A stretch of DNA of 5,402 nucleotides from Actinomycetes bacterium (GTDB lineage: Bacteria > Actinomycetota > Thermoleophilia > BMS3ABIN01). Position 1 is the first letter of the stretch. Every line of letters starts with the position of its first letter. The DNA lies in the NCBI GenBank assembly GCA_021790075.1, contig JAJYIN010000146.1, positions 1-5,402 of the forward strand, in the 5' to 3' direction. Positions 1 to 5,402 of the stretch are shown in pieces. The notes beneath the pieces are model-generated. The model was not told where the DNA came from and searched no databases. It worked only from the letters and a program-made list of their open reading frames with translations. The position numbers were made by a program, and so were the translations under genes.

Positions 1-27
1 AACAACGAACCTTGCGCGCTTGTGCAT
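1..27 (-). CDS. Probable start of a gene leaving the left edge (unknown function)
   Basis: Read on the minus strand, an ATG at 27-25 opens a frame MHKRARFVV that stays open to the window edge, so only nine residues are visible. A purine-rich SD-like run, AAAGGGGGG, ends five bases before the ATG. A good promoter candidate at 60-87 would give a short leader of about 25 nt. These three signals together make a real start likely, although nine codons alone prove nothing. The basic N-terminus followed by hydrophobic residues would suit the start of a signal peptide or membrane segment, but this is a guess. The gene lies downstream of the alcohol dehydrogenase on the same strand, separated by 163 bp and with its own apparent promoter, so it is probably not strictly an operon partner. 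No function can be assigned. Confidence 0.42.
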
Positions 28-59
28 GGTTACCCCCCTTTTTCGATTGTTTACCGAAT

Positions 60-87
60 GTTATAACTTTTCAGCCGGAATGTTCAA
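60..87 (-). promoter_or_regulatory. Candidate sigma-70-type promoter for the gene starting at 27
   Basis: On the minus strand a -35-like TTGAAC (87-82; four of six consensus bases) is followed after 16 bp by TATAAC (65-60; five of six). Transcription would begin near 50-53, giving a leader of about 25 nt before the ATG at 27. The local sequence is much more AT-rich than the coding regions around it. This is a consensus match read by eye and has not been tested. Confidence 0.4.
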
Positions 88-190
88 TACGAAAAGGCCA
101 GAACCCTGCTTCCCGGATCTTCCGGATGGTTCACCCTGTATAGCCCGGCGCACCGGCCCGGCGCCTCAACGCCGCGGCCTTCCTGCTTGT

Positions 191-1225
191 TCAATCCGGC
201 ATGGCCAGCACCTTGGCGCCCCGGATCTTGCCGGTCTTGAGTTCGAAGAGGACCTGGTTGGCCTGATCGAGAGGGAAAACCTCGACCTCGGGCCTGAATC
301 CCGTTTCCGCCGCGAGCTCAAGCATCTCGCTCACATCCCTCCTGGCCACGTTGGCGACGCTTTTGATCTCCTTCTCCATCCACAAATGGGTGGTGTAGTC
401 AATCATCTGCAGGTAATCCTTGTCCACGTCTTCCTTGCGGATGGCGTTTATGACCAGCCGGCCGCCCGGCTCCAGGTCTTTCAGCGCCTCGACCACCGGT
501 TTCCAGACGGGCGTGGTGTCGATGATGGCGTCCAGCTTAGCCGGGGGTGCGGCGGCGGTATCACCCGCCCAGACGGCGCCCAGCTCCCGGGCAAATTCTC
601 TTTCACATTGACTTCTGGCAAAGATAAACACATCCATTTCCGGGTAAATACGGCGAACGAGTTTGAGCACCAGGTGGCCGGAAGCGCCAAAACCGGTCAG
701 GCCCAGCCGCTCTCCGTTCCCGATGCCGGTGAGCCGGAGGGAACGCCAGCCAATGGCGCCGGCACAGAGCAGGGGGGCGGCTTCGGCATCGGAGAGGGCG
801 CCGGGAATCGGGTAGGCGAAATCTTCCGGCACCGTCATTAGCTGGGCGTAACCGCCGTTCACGTCCCGGCCGGTGGCCTTGAAGTCCGGGCAGAGGTTCT
901 CGTTGCCGCTCTGGCAGAACTTGCAGTTCTCCCGGCAGGCGGAGAATATCCAAGCGACGCCGACCCGGTCGCCGACCTTGAACCGGCCGGCGCCGGGCCC
1001 GTTTTCAGCGACCCGGCCCACGACCTGGTGCCCCGGCACGACCGGCAGGCGGGGCGGCGGCGTCCTGCCCTCGATCTCATCGAGTTCGGTGTGGCAGACG
1101 CCGCAGGCCGATACCTTGATAAGAATCTCGCCTTCCCCCGGTGCGGGGTCGGGGAGGTCGACCGGCTCCAGAGGCTGCCGGTCCTCTTCGAAACTGACGA
1201 TCCTGTTTATCACCATTGCCCGCAT
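191..1225 (-). CDS. Zinc-dependent alcohol dehydrogenase (medium-chain family)
   Basis: Predicted cytoplasmic enzyme that oxidises an alcohol or reduces an aldehyde with a nicotinamide cofactor; the substrate cannot be read from sequence. The 344 residues match the usual length of bacterial zinc ADHs. The N-terminal GroES-like domain carries the catalytic zinc ligands C44 (in CGVCHTEL, 41-48), H66 (in GHQVVG) and C154 (in LLCAG). The structural zinc loop has C97, C101, C104 and C112. A Rossmann domain follows with GFGASG at 178-183. The residues after the second strand (ARS, 203-205) lack the acidic residue typical of NAD users, so NADP(H) preference is possible. It resembles the 'zinc-binding alcohol dehydrogenase family' (TIGR02822-like) more than classical AdhP. 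Oddities: C97 and C101 are three residues apart instead of two; the usual GHE is GHQ; the relay histidine position is D49. The ATG is supported by GGAGG (1237-1233) at seven-base spacing. A short upstream ORF overlaps this start, so translation may be coupled. Confidence 0.93.
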   Translation of the reverse strand: MRAMVINRIVSFEEDRQPLEPVDLPDPAPGEGEILIKVSACGVCHTELDEIEGRTPPPRLPVVPGHQVVGRVAENGPGAGRFKVGDRVGVAWIFSACRENCKFCQSGNENLCPDFKATGRDVNGGYAQLMTVPEDFAYPIPGALSDAEAAPLLCAGAIGWRSLRLTGIGNGERLGLTGFGASGHLVLKLVRRIYPEMDVFIFARSQCEREFARELGAVWAGDTAAAPPAKLDAIIDTTPVWKPVVEALKDLEPGGRLVINAIRKEDVDKDYLQMIDYTTHLWMEKEIKSVANVARRDVSEMLELAAETGFRPEVEVFPLDQANQVLFELKTGKIRGAKVLAMPD

Positions 1226-1284
1226 AAAGAATCCTCCGGCGAAAGCCGTCCTGGTTTTTTATTGTCCAGAGAGACCTCGCTCAT
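1210..1284 (-). CDS. Possible 24-residue leader peptide overlapping the adh start
   Basis: An ATG at 1284-1282 is preceded by GGAGG with four intervening bases (GGAGGACAAATG). It opens a 24-codon frame that ends with TGA at 1212-1210, 16 nt inside the alcohol dehydrogenase gene in another frame. The peptide begins MSEVSLDNKKPGRL and ends CGQW; it is hydrophilic, has no membrane segment, and I recognise no family. The adh SD (1237-1233) lies inside this ORF, so ribosomes translating it would pass over and then stop just past the adh ATG, a layout that suits translational coupling. A candidate promoter at 1316-1343 would place the transcript start about 25 nt before this ATG. It may equally be a chance ORF with a fortuitous GGAGG. 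Confidence 0.33.
   Translation of the reverse strand: MSEVSLDNKKPGRLSPEDSLCGQW
1233..1237 (-). promoter_or_regulatory. Ribosome binding site of the alcohol dehydrogenase
   Basis: GGAGG on the minus strand sits seven bases before the ATG at 1225 (GGAGGATTCTTTATG). It fixes that start over the second in-frame ATG three codons further in. It also lies within the short overlapping ORF upstream. Confidence 0.75.
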
Positions 1285-1315
1285 TTGTCCTCCACTTTCC
1301 TTGGTTGCCGGCGTA

Positions 1316-1343
1316 ATCATGACACAGACTATTTCACAGTCAA
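1316..1343 (-). promoter_or_regulatory. Candidate promoter for the leader ORF and alcohol dehydrogenase
   Basis: On the minus strand TTGACT (1343-1338; five of six -35 consensus bases) is followed after 16 bp by CATGAT (1321-1316; four of six). Transcription would start near 1309, ahead of both GGAGG sites. A short dyad, GACT / AGTC (1327-1330 with 1338-1341), falls on the spacer and the edge of the -35 box and could be an operator half-site, but four-base arms are weak evidence. The element lies 27 bp past the stop of the transporter gene, and I see no clear terminator in between, so read-through from the transporter is also possible. Confidence 0.33.
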
Positions 1344-1370
1344 GCAGCAGGGTCGGCGGCAGATGCGGTT

Positions 1371-3692
1371 CTAATGCGGTAAATGAAAGGGAACCGTGGT
1401 GACAACAACCTTGGGCAGGGGCCGCAGCGCCCGCCTCAGCCTGGGCGCGGTGTGGTTGTGCAGGAAGCGGTGCCACCAATGCTTCACGATGATTTCCGGC
1501 AGGATCACGGTCAGCGTCAAATCGGGTCGCTGCCGGCGCAGTGACCAGACATAGTGGAAGAACGGCGCGACGATCTGGCGGTGGGGCGAAACGATTACCT
1601 GCAGCGGCAGGTGGTTGCCCCAAATGCGCCAGTAGTCGCGGAACCGGCCGGCCTCCTGCTCTGTGGGGCTGACGTGCAGCGCCAGCACGGGGTGTTCAAA
1701 CGAAGCCGCGTAGGCCAGCGCCCGCAGGTTGGCGAGATCGAGCGTGGCCATGGGCACGATTGTGAGGTGATGGATCTCTTCAGGGGCTTCCTCCACCTCG
1801 GCCTCGTCACGAACAACCTTTTGAGATAGATTCTTAGTCTTGAGGGGTTGCCGCCGTTTGGGTTCTGCCGCCGGAGGTTTCCGTCCACGAGGCGCGGGCT
1901 CGGGCCGGGAGACCTTTCCGGGCCGGGAGGGACGCAGGGCGAGCGCCTGGGAGGCCAGATCATAGTGGCGGCGGATGCGTAGCGCCGTGAAGATGAACAG
2001 CACGATTACAATTACGGTGACCCAGGCGCCGGCGGTGAACTTGGTAACCGCGGCGGTGATGAATACGATTGCCGAAAGGACAGCGCCGGCAGCGTTAAAC
2101 AAAAGGCTCCTTTGCCAGTGAACTTCTTTACGGTGATGCCACCAGTGGACTACCATACCTGTTTGTGACATTGTAAACGCGAGGAAAACACCCACGGCAT
2201 ACAGCGGAATCAGGGCTTCGGTCTGGCCGCCAAAAGCGGTAAAGATGACGACAGCAGCCACCGAAAGAGCGATGATCCCGTTGCTGAAGGCGAGCCGGTC
2301 GCCGATTGCCAGAAACAGCCGCGGCGCCTGGCGGTCTCTCGCCATCAGGAACAGCAGGCGGGGGAAATCATTGTATGCCGTGTTGGCCGCCAGCAGCAGA
2401 ATCGCTGCTGTTGACGCCTGAGTAAATGCGTACATCAAGCCCGGTCCGAAGTCGCGAACTGCGAGTTGGGAGAGGACGGTCACATTTGGATCAAACACCA
2501 CACCTTCGAGCGCAACCAGGGCCATGATACCGGCAAATAGCGTGATCAGCAGGCCGATCATCCAGGTCAGGGTCGTGCGGGCATTGCGCCACTCGACTGG
2601 TTGGAATGCCGGCACTGCATTTGAGATGCATTCGATACCTGTCATTGCCGTTGACCCGGAGGAGAACGCGCGCAGTAGCAGCAATAGACCGATTCCCTCA
2701 GTAGCGGTCACGGGAGGGTGCGGCAATGGTTGCCATCCCCGGCCGGCGGCGTGAACGACGCCCACGGTCACCAGCGCTGCCATCGCGACGATAAATGCAT
2801 AGGTCGGAAATGCGAACAGCGACCCGGCCTGGCGCACGCCGCGCAGGTTGCCGGCCAGCAGCAGGACAATAGCGCCAATCCCGATCACGACCGTGCTGGA
2901 CGCCAGCGAAGGGATCGCCGAGGTAATTGCCGCCACCCCGGCGGCCATAGATACGGCGACTGTGAGAATGTAGTCTGTCGCCAGGCCGGCGGCGGCGAGC
3001 AGACCCGCCACCCGGCCCAGATTTTGCCCGGCAACGATGTATGAACCACCGCCATGAGGGTAGGCGCGGATAGTCTGCCGGTACGACACGCCAACGGCCA
3101 GCATCAGAAAGGCGATCACCGCGGCAATCGGCAGCGAGTAACCGAGGCCGGGGCCGCCCGCCAGGACCAGAATCGCCAGCATTGCCTGCGGTCCGTATGC
3201 GATCGATGAAATGGCGTCGGCCGACAGCACCGGGAGCGCCACCAGCTTGCGCATCCGTTCCAAGGCGATTGCGGTCGCGCTCAGCGGCGGGCCGAGCAGG
3301 ATTCGCCGCGCCGTTTGCAGGAAGCGGCCCCAGAGGGAAGGCAGGGCTTCCATCTCGCTGGTCGTTTCGACCGCCGGGAGCTGTCCGCCACGGCCCTTGA
3401 TACGAACAAAACGTCCGAACCTGGTCGGCCGGATCGCCCGGGCGCCCGGATAACTGCCCAGGTCTGGGTCCACCGGCAATGCTTGGGGCCACTCCTCCGG
3501 CCTGACCGACATCTGCCCCCACTCACGCCCGGCGCGGCGCAGCATGCGCAATTCCCGCTCATCCAGCACCGGCAGCAGCACATCGGGGTTCGGCGCCCCG
3601 GCATACTCTTCCTGATCGCTGCGCTCGTTGTGGTCATCCGGCTCGGGCGAGCCCGGCAGTTGCTTGTGCAGCCTATGGCGCGGACGCTCCAT
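1371..3692 (-). CDS. KimA-like APC-superfamily potassium importer with long N-terminal extension
   Basis: Inner-membrane transporter, 773 residues, of the amino acid/polyamine/organocation superfamily and, more closely, the KimA (YdaO) high-affinity K+ importer group. Residues about 1-135 are a hydrophilic cytoplasmic extension; about 150-572 hold the membrane helices; 588-621 form a Lys/Arg/Pro-rich linker followed by an acidic stretch (629-639); about 640-771 form the USP-like cytosolic domain. Family motifs include LSADAISSIAYG (156-167), YPHGGGSYIVA (211-221), ATDYILTV (238-245), TGIECISN (351-358), and near the end KHWWHRFLHNHT (737-748). Positions that, from memory of the B. subtilis KimA structure, line the K+ site are kept: D159, Y166, D240, T244, T351, E354. 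In KimA the C-terminal domain binds c-di-AMP, which inhibits transport; the same control is plausible here. AGGAG (3703-3699), six bases before the ATG, supports this start. KimA is about 607 residues, so this protein is clearly longer. The 123-bp leader region is too short for a ydaO-type riboswitch in addition to promoter elements. Amino acid transport is the main alternative role. Confidence 0.88.
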   Translation of the reverse strand: MERPRHRLHKQLPGSPEPDDHNERSDQEEYAGAPNPDVLLPVLDERELRMLRRAGREWGQMSVRPEEWPQALPVDPDLGSYPGARAIRPTRFGRFVRIKGRGGQLPAVETTSEMEALPSLWGRFLQTARRILLGPPLSATAIALERMRKLVALPVLSADAISSIAYGPQAMLAILVLAGGPGLGYSLPIAAVIAFLMLAVGVSYRQTIRAYPHGGGSYIVAGQNLGRVAGLLAAAGLATDYILTVAVSMAAGVAAITSAIPSLASSTVVIGIGAIVLLLAGNLRGVRQAGSLFAFPTYAFIVAMAALVTVGVVHAAGRGWQPLPHPPVTATEGIGLLLLLRAFSSGSTAMTGIECISNAVPAFQPVEWRNARTTLTWMIGLLITLFAGIMALVALEGVVFDPNVTVLSQLAVRDFGPGLMYAFTQASTAAILLLAANTAYNDFPRLLFLMARDRQAPRLFLAIGDRLAFSNGIIALSVAAVVIFTAFGGQTEALIPLYAVGVFLAFTMSQTGMVVHWWHHRKEVHWQRSLLFNAAGAVLSAIVFITAAVTKFTAGAWVTVIVIVLFIFTALRIRRHYDLASQALALRPSRPGKVSRPEPAPRGRKPPAAEPKRRQPLKTKNLSQKVVRDEAEVEEAPEEIHHLTIVPMATLDLANLRALAYAASFEHPVLALHVSPTEQEAGRFRDYWRIWGNHLPLQVIVSPHRQIVAPFFHYVWSLRRQRPDLTLTVILPEIIVKHWWHRFLHNHTAPRLRRALRPLPKVVVTTVPFHLPH

Positions 3693-3815
3693 CAGCTGCT
3701 CCTGTCAAATGCCGGCAGGAAATATTTTGATAAACGGCAATATAAATATGTAATTTGCTGATGCATTCATAGAAATATAGTTACCTGTCAACTAAAAACC
3801 AGAGAGGAAATAATT
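3693..3815. promoter_or_regulatory. AT-rich divergent promoter region between transporter and DUF1003 gene
   Basis: This 123-bp spacer separates two divergently transcribed genes, so both promoters are expected here. On the minus strand a perfect TTGACA (3791-3786) lies ahead of the transporter, but the best -10 match, TATGAA (3771-3766), is only 14 bp away, so the pair is weak. On the plus strand TTGCTG (3755-3760) and TATAGT (3776-3781), 15 bp apart, could serve the small membrane protein gene; TTGATA at 3727-3732 is another -35 candidate. The octamer CCTGTCAA occurs twice (3701-3708 and 3784-3791); its left copy overlaps the transporter SD. An imperfect 20-bp dyad, CAATATAAAT / ATGTAATTTG (3738-3757), lies mid-spacer and could be an operator. 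All are by-eye matches. Confidence 0.4.
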
Positions 3816-4256
3816 ATGCCCTTAATTGAGCCACCGAAACACGAACGTCATAAACCGGCAGATGTCAACAAGAAACACAAAAGCCAACTGGGGTTGCAGG
3901 ACAGGCTTGCTTTGGTCATAACCACCGCTATTGGGACGATGTATGCGGTTTACTTTTTTGCCATTTTCATGGCCGGCTGGATGCTCTGGCAGACATTCTT
4001 TAACGGGAAGCCGTTCGATCCCTACCCATTTGCATTTCTCCTATTTTTAGGGAACATAGTCCAGCTCTTGTTGATGCCCCTCATCATGGTTGGACAAAAC
4101 ATTCAAGGGAGGCACGCGGAGATAAGGTCAAGCGAGGAGTATCACACCACGGTCACGAGCTATCGCGACATTGGGCACATATTGGAACATCTCAATGCCC
4201 AGGATGAAGAACTGCTAAAGCAGACCAGGTTGCTCGAAGAGCTTGTCAAAAAATGA
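3816..4256 (+). CDS. DUF1003-type small membrane protein
   Basis: A 146-residue protein resembling the DUF1003 family, whose biochemical function is not known to me. Residues 1-35 are hydrophilic and basic. Two hydrophobic segments at about 38-60 and 72-93 should form a helical hairpin in the cytoplasmic membrane, joined by a short loop containing the family-typical FDPYPF (67-72). After the second helix comes GQNIQGRHAEIR (93-104), the counterpart of the conserved 'SQNRQ..R...' region. The tail (about 118-145) is rich in Leu, Glu and Lys and probably forms a coiled coil on the cytoplasmic side. Start choice is supported by AGAGGA (3803-3808) seven bases before the ATG. It is transcribed away from the K+ transporter gene and converges on the oxidoreductase gene. 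Sampled lines run at about 45-53% GC, clearly below the flanking genes, which may point to separate acquisition. A role in ion or envelope stress is only a guess from position. Confidence 0.82.
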   Translation: MPLIEPPKHERHKPADVNKKHKSQLGLQDRLALVITTAIGTMYAVYFFAIFMAGWMLWQTFFNGKPFDPYPFAFLLFLGNIVQLLLMPLIMVGQNIQGRHAEIRSSEEYHTTVTSYRDIGHILEHLNAQDEELLKQTRLLEELVKK

Positions 4257-4318
4257 GAAAGCTTTGCACGAGGAGTTGCCATGGAAGAACGAACTGGCTG
4301 CGATCACACTATGACAAA

Positions 4319-5402
4319 TCAGGCGCCGTAGTCCATGCTGATGTAATGGCAGGGGCAGGTCATGGCGCAGACAGAGCAGCCGCTGCATTTGGCGTAGTCG
4401 GTAAACATGTTCAGTCCCACCGGCCGCGTCAAATCTTTACTGATTGCTTCCCAGGGGCAATAAATGCGGCAGCGGTCGCAGACAAAACAGCGGCCGCAGC
4501 TCATGCAGCGCCCCGCCTCGCTGACGGCCTCTTCCCGGGTCAGGGGCAGGTTGACCTCCCTGAAGTCACGGATCCGCTCCGCCACCGGTTCGGCGCCGGC
4601 GTCGTGACGCCGTTCGGTGGGGTAATAATCAAGCCGCATTTCCAAGGCATCGACGGGCGCAGGCACGAAGGGCCGGCGGGATGCCCGGCCCTGGAGGAAA
4701 TCATCGATAGCCCGGGCGGCCCGGCGCCCCTGGCCGATGGCGGCTGTAGCGAAACCCGGCGACAGCATGTCGCCGCCGGCAAAGACGCCGGGGCTGGGCG
4801 TCTCGAAAAATGGCGACACCTGCATGCGGCCGCCGGCGCCGGCGAGTTTCTCAATGCCGGTCAGGTCGGATCTCTGGCCCAGGGCGGCAATGACTGTATC
4901 CGCGGACGCGGAGAATCCGGAGCCTTCGACGGCTACCGGGCGGTGACGTCCGGATGAATCCATCGGACCCGGCTCGGTCCTGATGAGATCGACCACAAGT
5001 GCAGCCCGGTCATCCGGGGACCGGTTGATCTGAAGCGGCTGCACCTGGAACTCGAATCTGATCCCTTCCTTTTCGGCTTCGGAGATCTCGCTGGGGATTG
5101 CCGGCATTTCATCCCGGGTGCGGCGGTAGGCCACCGTCACCTCCGCACCCAGCCTCAAGGCGGCGCGCGCCGCGTCGATAGCCCCGTTGCCGCCGCCGAT
5201 CACCAGCACCCGGCGGCCGGCGTTACGTAATTCCCCGGTATTTGCCCGGCTGAGAAAATCCTGTGCCGGCCACACGCCCGGCAGATCATCGCCGCGGATT
5301 TCCAGGCTGATTCCCCGGTGAGCTCCGACGGCGACATAGACCGCGCCGTACTGCCGGCGCAGCTCATCCAGTTTGACATCGGCGCCGATTCTGACGCCGT
5401 AT
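4319..5402 (-). CDS. GltD-like FAD/NAD(P) oxidoreductase with C-terminal 2x[4Fe-4S] ferredoxin domain (5' end off window)
   Basis: The reading frame is open from the right edge to TGA at 4321-4319, giving 360 visible residues; the N-terminus lies outside. The frame continues upstream of the GTG at 5275 with residues such as YGVRIGADVKLDEL and YVAVGAH, typical of the FAD domain of the glutamate synthase small-subunit group. Numbering from the edge: NAD(P)-binding GGGNGAID at 69-76; YRRTRDEMPA at 92-101, characteristic of GltD-like proteins; the second FAD motif GVFAGGD at 205-211. The C-terminal module (about 296-360) has two CxxCxxCxxxCP clusters, C305/C308/C311/C315 and C339/C342/C345/C349, plus extra cysteines C299, C302 and C351. 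The protein probably shuttles electrons between NAD(P)H and a ferredoxin or partner enzyme in the cytoplasm. The same layout occurs in GltD relatives such as DsrL and in subunits of oxidoreductase complexes, so 'glutamate synthase' should not be assumed. No glutamate synthase large subunit is visible. It converges on the DUF1003 gene with a 62-bp gap. Confidence 0.88.
   Translation of the reverse strand, partial: YGVRIGADVKLDELRRQYGAVYVAVGAHRGISLEIRGDDLPGVWPAQDFLSRANTGELRNAGRRVLVIGGGNGAIDAARAALRLGAEVTVAYRRTRDEMPAIPSEISEAEKEGIRFEFQVQPLQINRSPDDRAALVVDLIRTEPGPMDSSGRHRPVAVEGSGFSASADTVIAALGQRSDLTGIEKLAGAGGRMQVSPFFETPSPGVFAGGDMLSPGFATAAIGQGRRAARAIDDFLQGRASRRPFVPAPVDALEMRLDYYPTERRHDAGAEPVAERIRDFREVNLPLTREEAVSEAGRCMSCGRCFVCDRCRIYCPWEAISKDLTRPVGLNMFTDYAKCSGCSVCAMTCPCHYISMDYGA

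Noticed and set aside
113..165. Terminator hairpins downstream of the alcohol dehydrogenase (CCGGA/TCCGG at 113-125; GGCGC/GCGCC near 147-165)
   Set aside because: Stems are only five base pairs and no T-tract follows on the minus strand, so they do not stand out from GC-rich background.
20..841. Long plus-strand open frame of 273 codons antisense to the alcohol dehydrogenase
   Set aside because: It mirrors a well-supported enzyme gene, shows no family motif, and its composition is that of a high-GC antisense shadow.
1020..1031. GHQ instead of GHE in the alcohol dehydrogenase as a sign of inactivity
   Set aside because: The three catalytic zinc ligands are intact, and I recall Gln at this place in the TIGR02822-like subfamily, so it is probably a subfamily trait.
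2698..3522. Minus-strand 274-codon frame inside the transporter gene
   Set aside because: It overlaps the transmembrane core of the KimA-like protein in another frame, and is Arg/Gly/Pro-rich as expected of a GC-rich shadow.
3315..3761. Plus-strand 148-codon frame antisense to the transporter N-terminus and extending into the spacer
   Set aside because: It has no recognisable domain, lies over the coding extension and covers the divergent promoter region; I saw no SD supporting it.
3693..3815. A ydaO-type c-di-AMP riboswitch before the KimA-like gene
   Set aside because: The spacer is 123 bp, AT-rich and must also hold two promoters; I saw none of the multi-helix layout or conserved purine-rich motifs expected of that riboswitch.
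4257..4318. A bidirectional terminator between the convergent DUF1003 and oxidoreductase genes
   Set aside because: I found only a short AAAGCTTT palindrome (4258-4265) and no stem with a T-run in either direction.
4253..4957. Plus-strand 234-codon frame antisense to the oxidoreductase
   Set aside because: It lies opposite a gene with clear FAD, NAD(P) and ferredoxin motifs, and its Ala/Gly/His-rich translation shows no domain.
4319..5275. Taking GTG at 5275 as the start of the oxidoreductase
   Set aside because: The same frame continues to the window edge with 42 more residues that fit the FAD domain of the family, so the gene is truncated by the window.

Overview
The window is an ordinary-looking stretch of bacterial chromosome with moderately high GC, mostly about 58-65% by eye. 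It holds three full-length genes, one gene cut by the right edge, a probable gene start cut by the left edge, and a possible overlapping leader ORF. I see no rRNA or tRNA gene, CRISPR array, insertion sequence or prophage. Strong GGAGG-type ribosome binding sites, a KimA-type potassium transporter and a two-cluster ferredoxin fused to a flavoprotein suggest an anaerobic or facultative bacterium, perhaps Bacillota or Chloroflexota. That placement is inference only; no marker gene here fixes the taxon.

Layout, left to right. Positions 1-27 (minus) look like the first nine codons of a gene running off the left edge, with a purine-rich SD and a plausible sigma-70-type promoter at 60-87. Positions 191-1225 (minus) encode a zinc-dependent medium-chain alcohol dehydrogenase. 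Just upstream, 1210-1284 (minus) could encode a 24-residue peptide with its own SD that overlaps the adh start by 16 nt. A candidate promoter lies at 1316-1343. Positions 1371-3692 (minus) encode a 773-residue APC-superfamily transporter of the KimA (YdaO) potassium importer group. It has an unusually long cytoplasmic N-terminus and the characteristic C-terminal USP-like domain. A 123-bp AT-rich divergent spacer (3693-3815) separates it from a small two-helix DUF1003-type membrane protein (3816-4256, plus), which is visibly lower in GC than its neighbours. Convergent to that, 4319 to the right edge (minus) is the C-terminal 360 residues of a GltD-like FAD/NAD(P) oxidoreductase ending in a 2x[4Fe-4S] ferredoxin module. 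Its reading frame continues to the window edge, so the GTG near 5275 is not its start.

How the genes work together. The KimA-like transporter and the DUF1003 protein share a divergent promoter region and may be co-regulated in ion or osmotic homeostasis. That link rests on position only. The alcohol dehydrogenase and the flavoprotein/ferredoxin oxidoreductase are redox enzymes without an evident pathway link inside the window. The clearest points for follow-up are the extended transporter, the overlapping leader ORF before adh, and the cysteine-rich tail of the oxidoreductase. I found no convincing new defence or mobile system.
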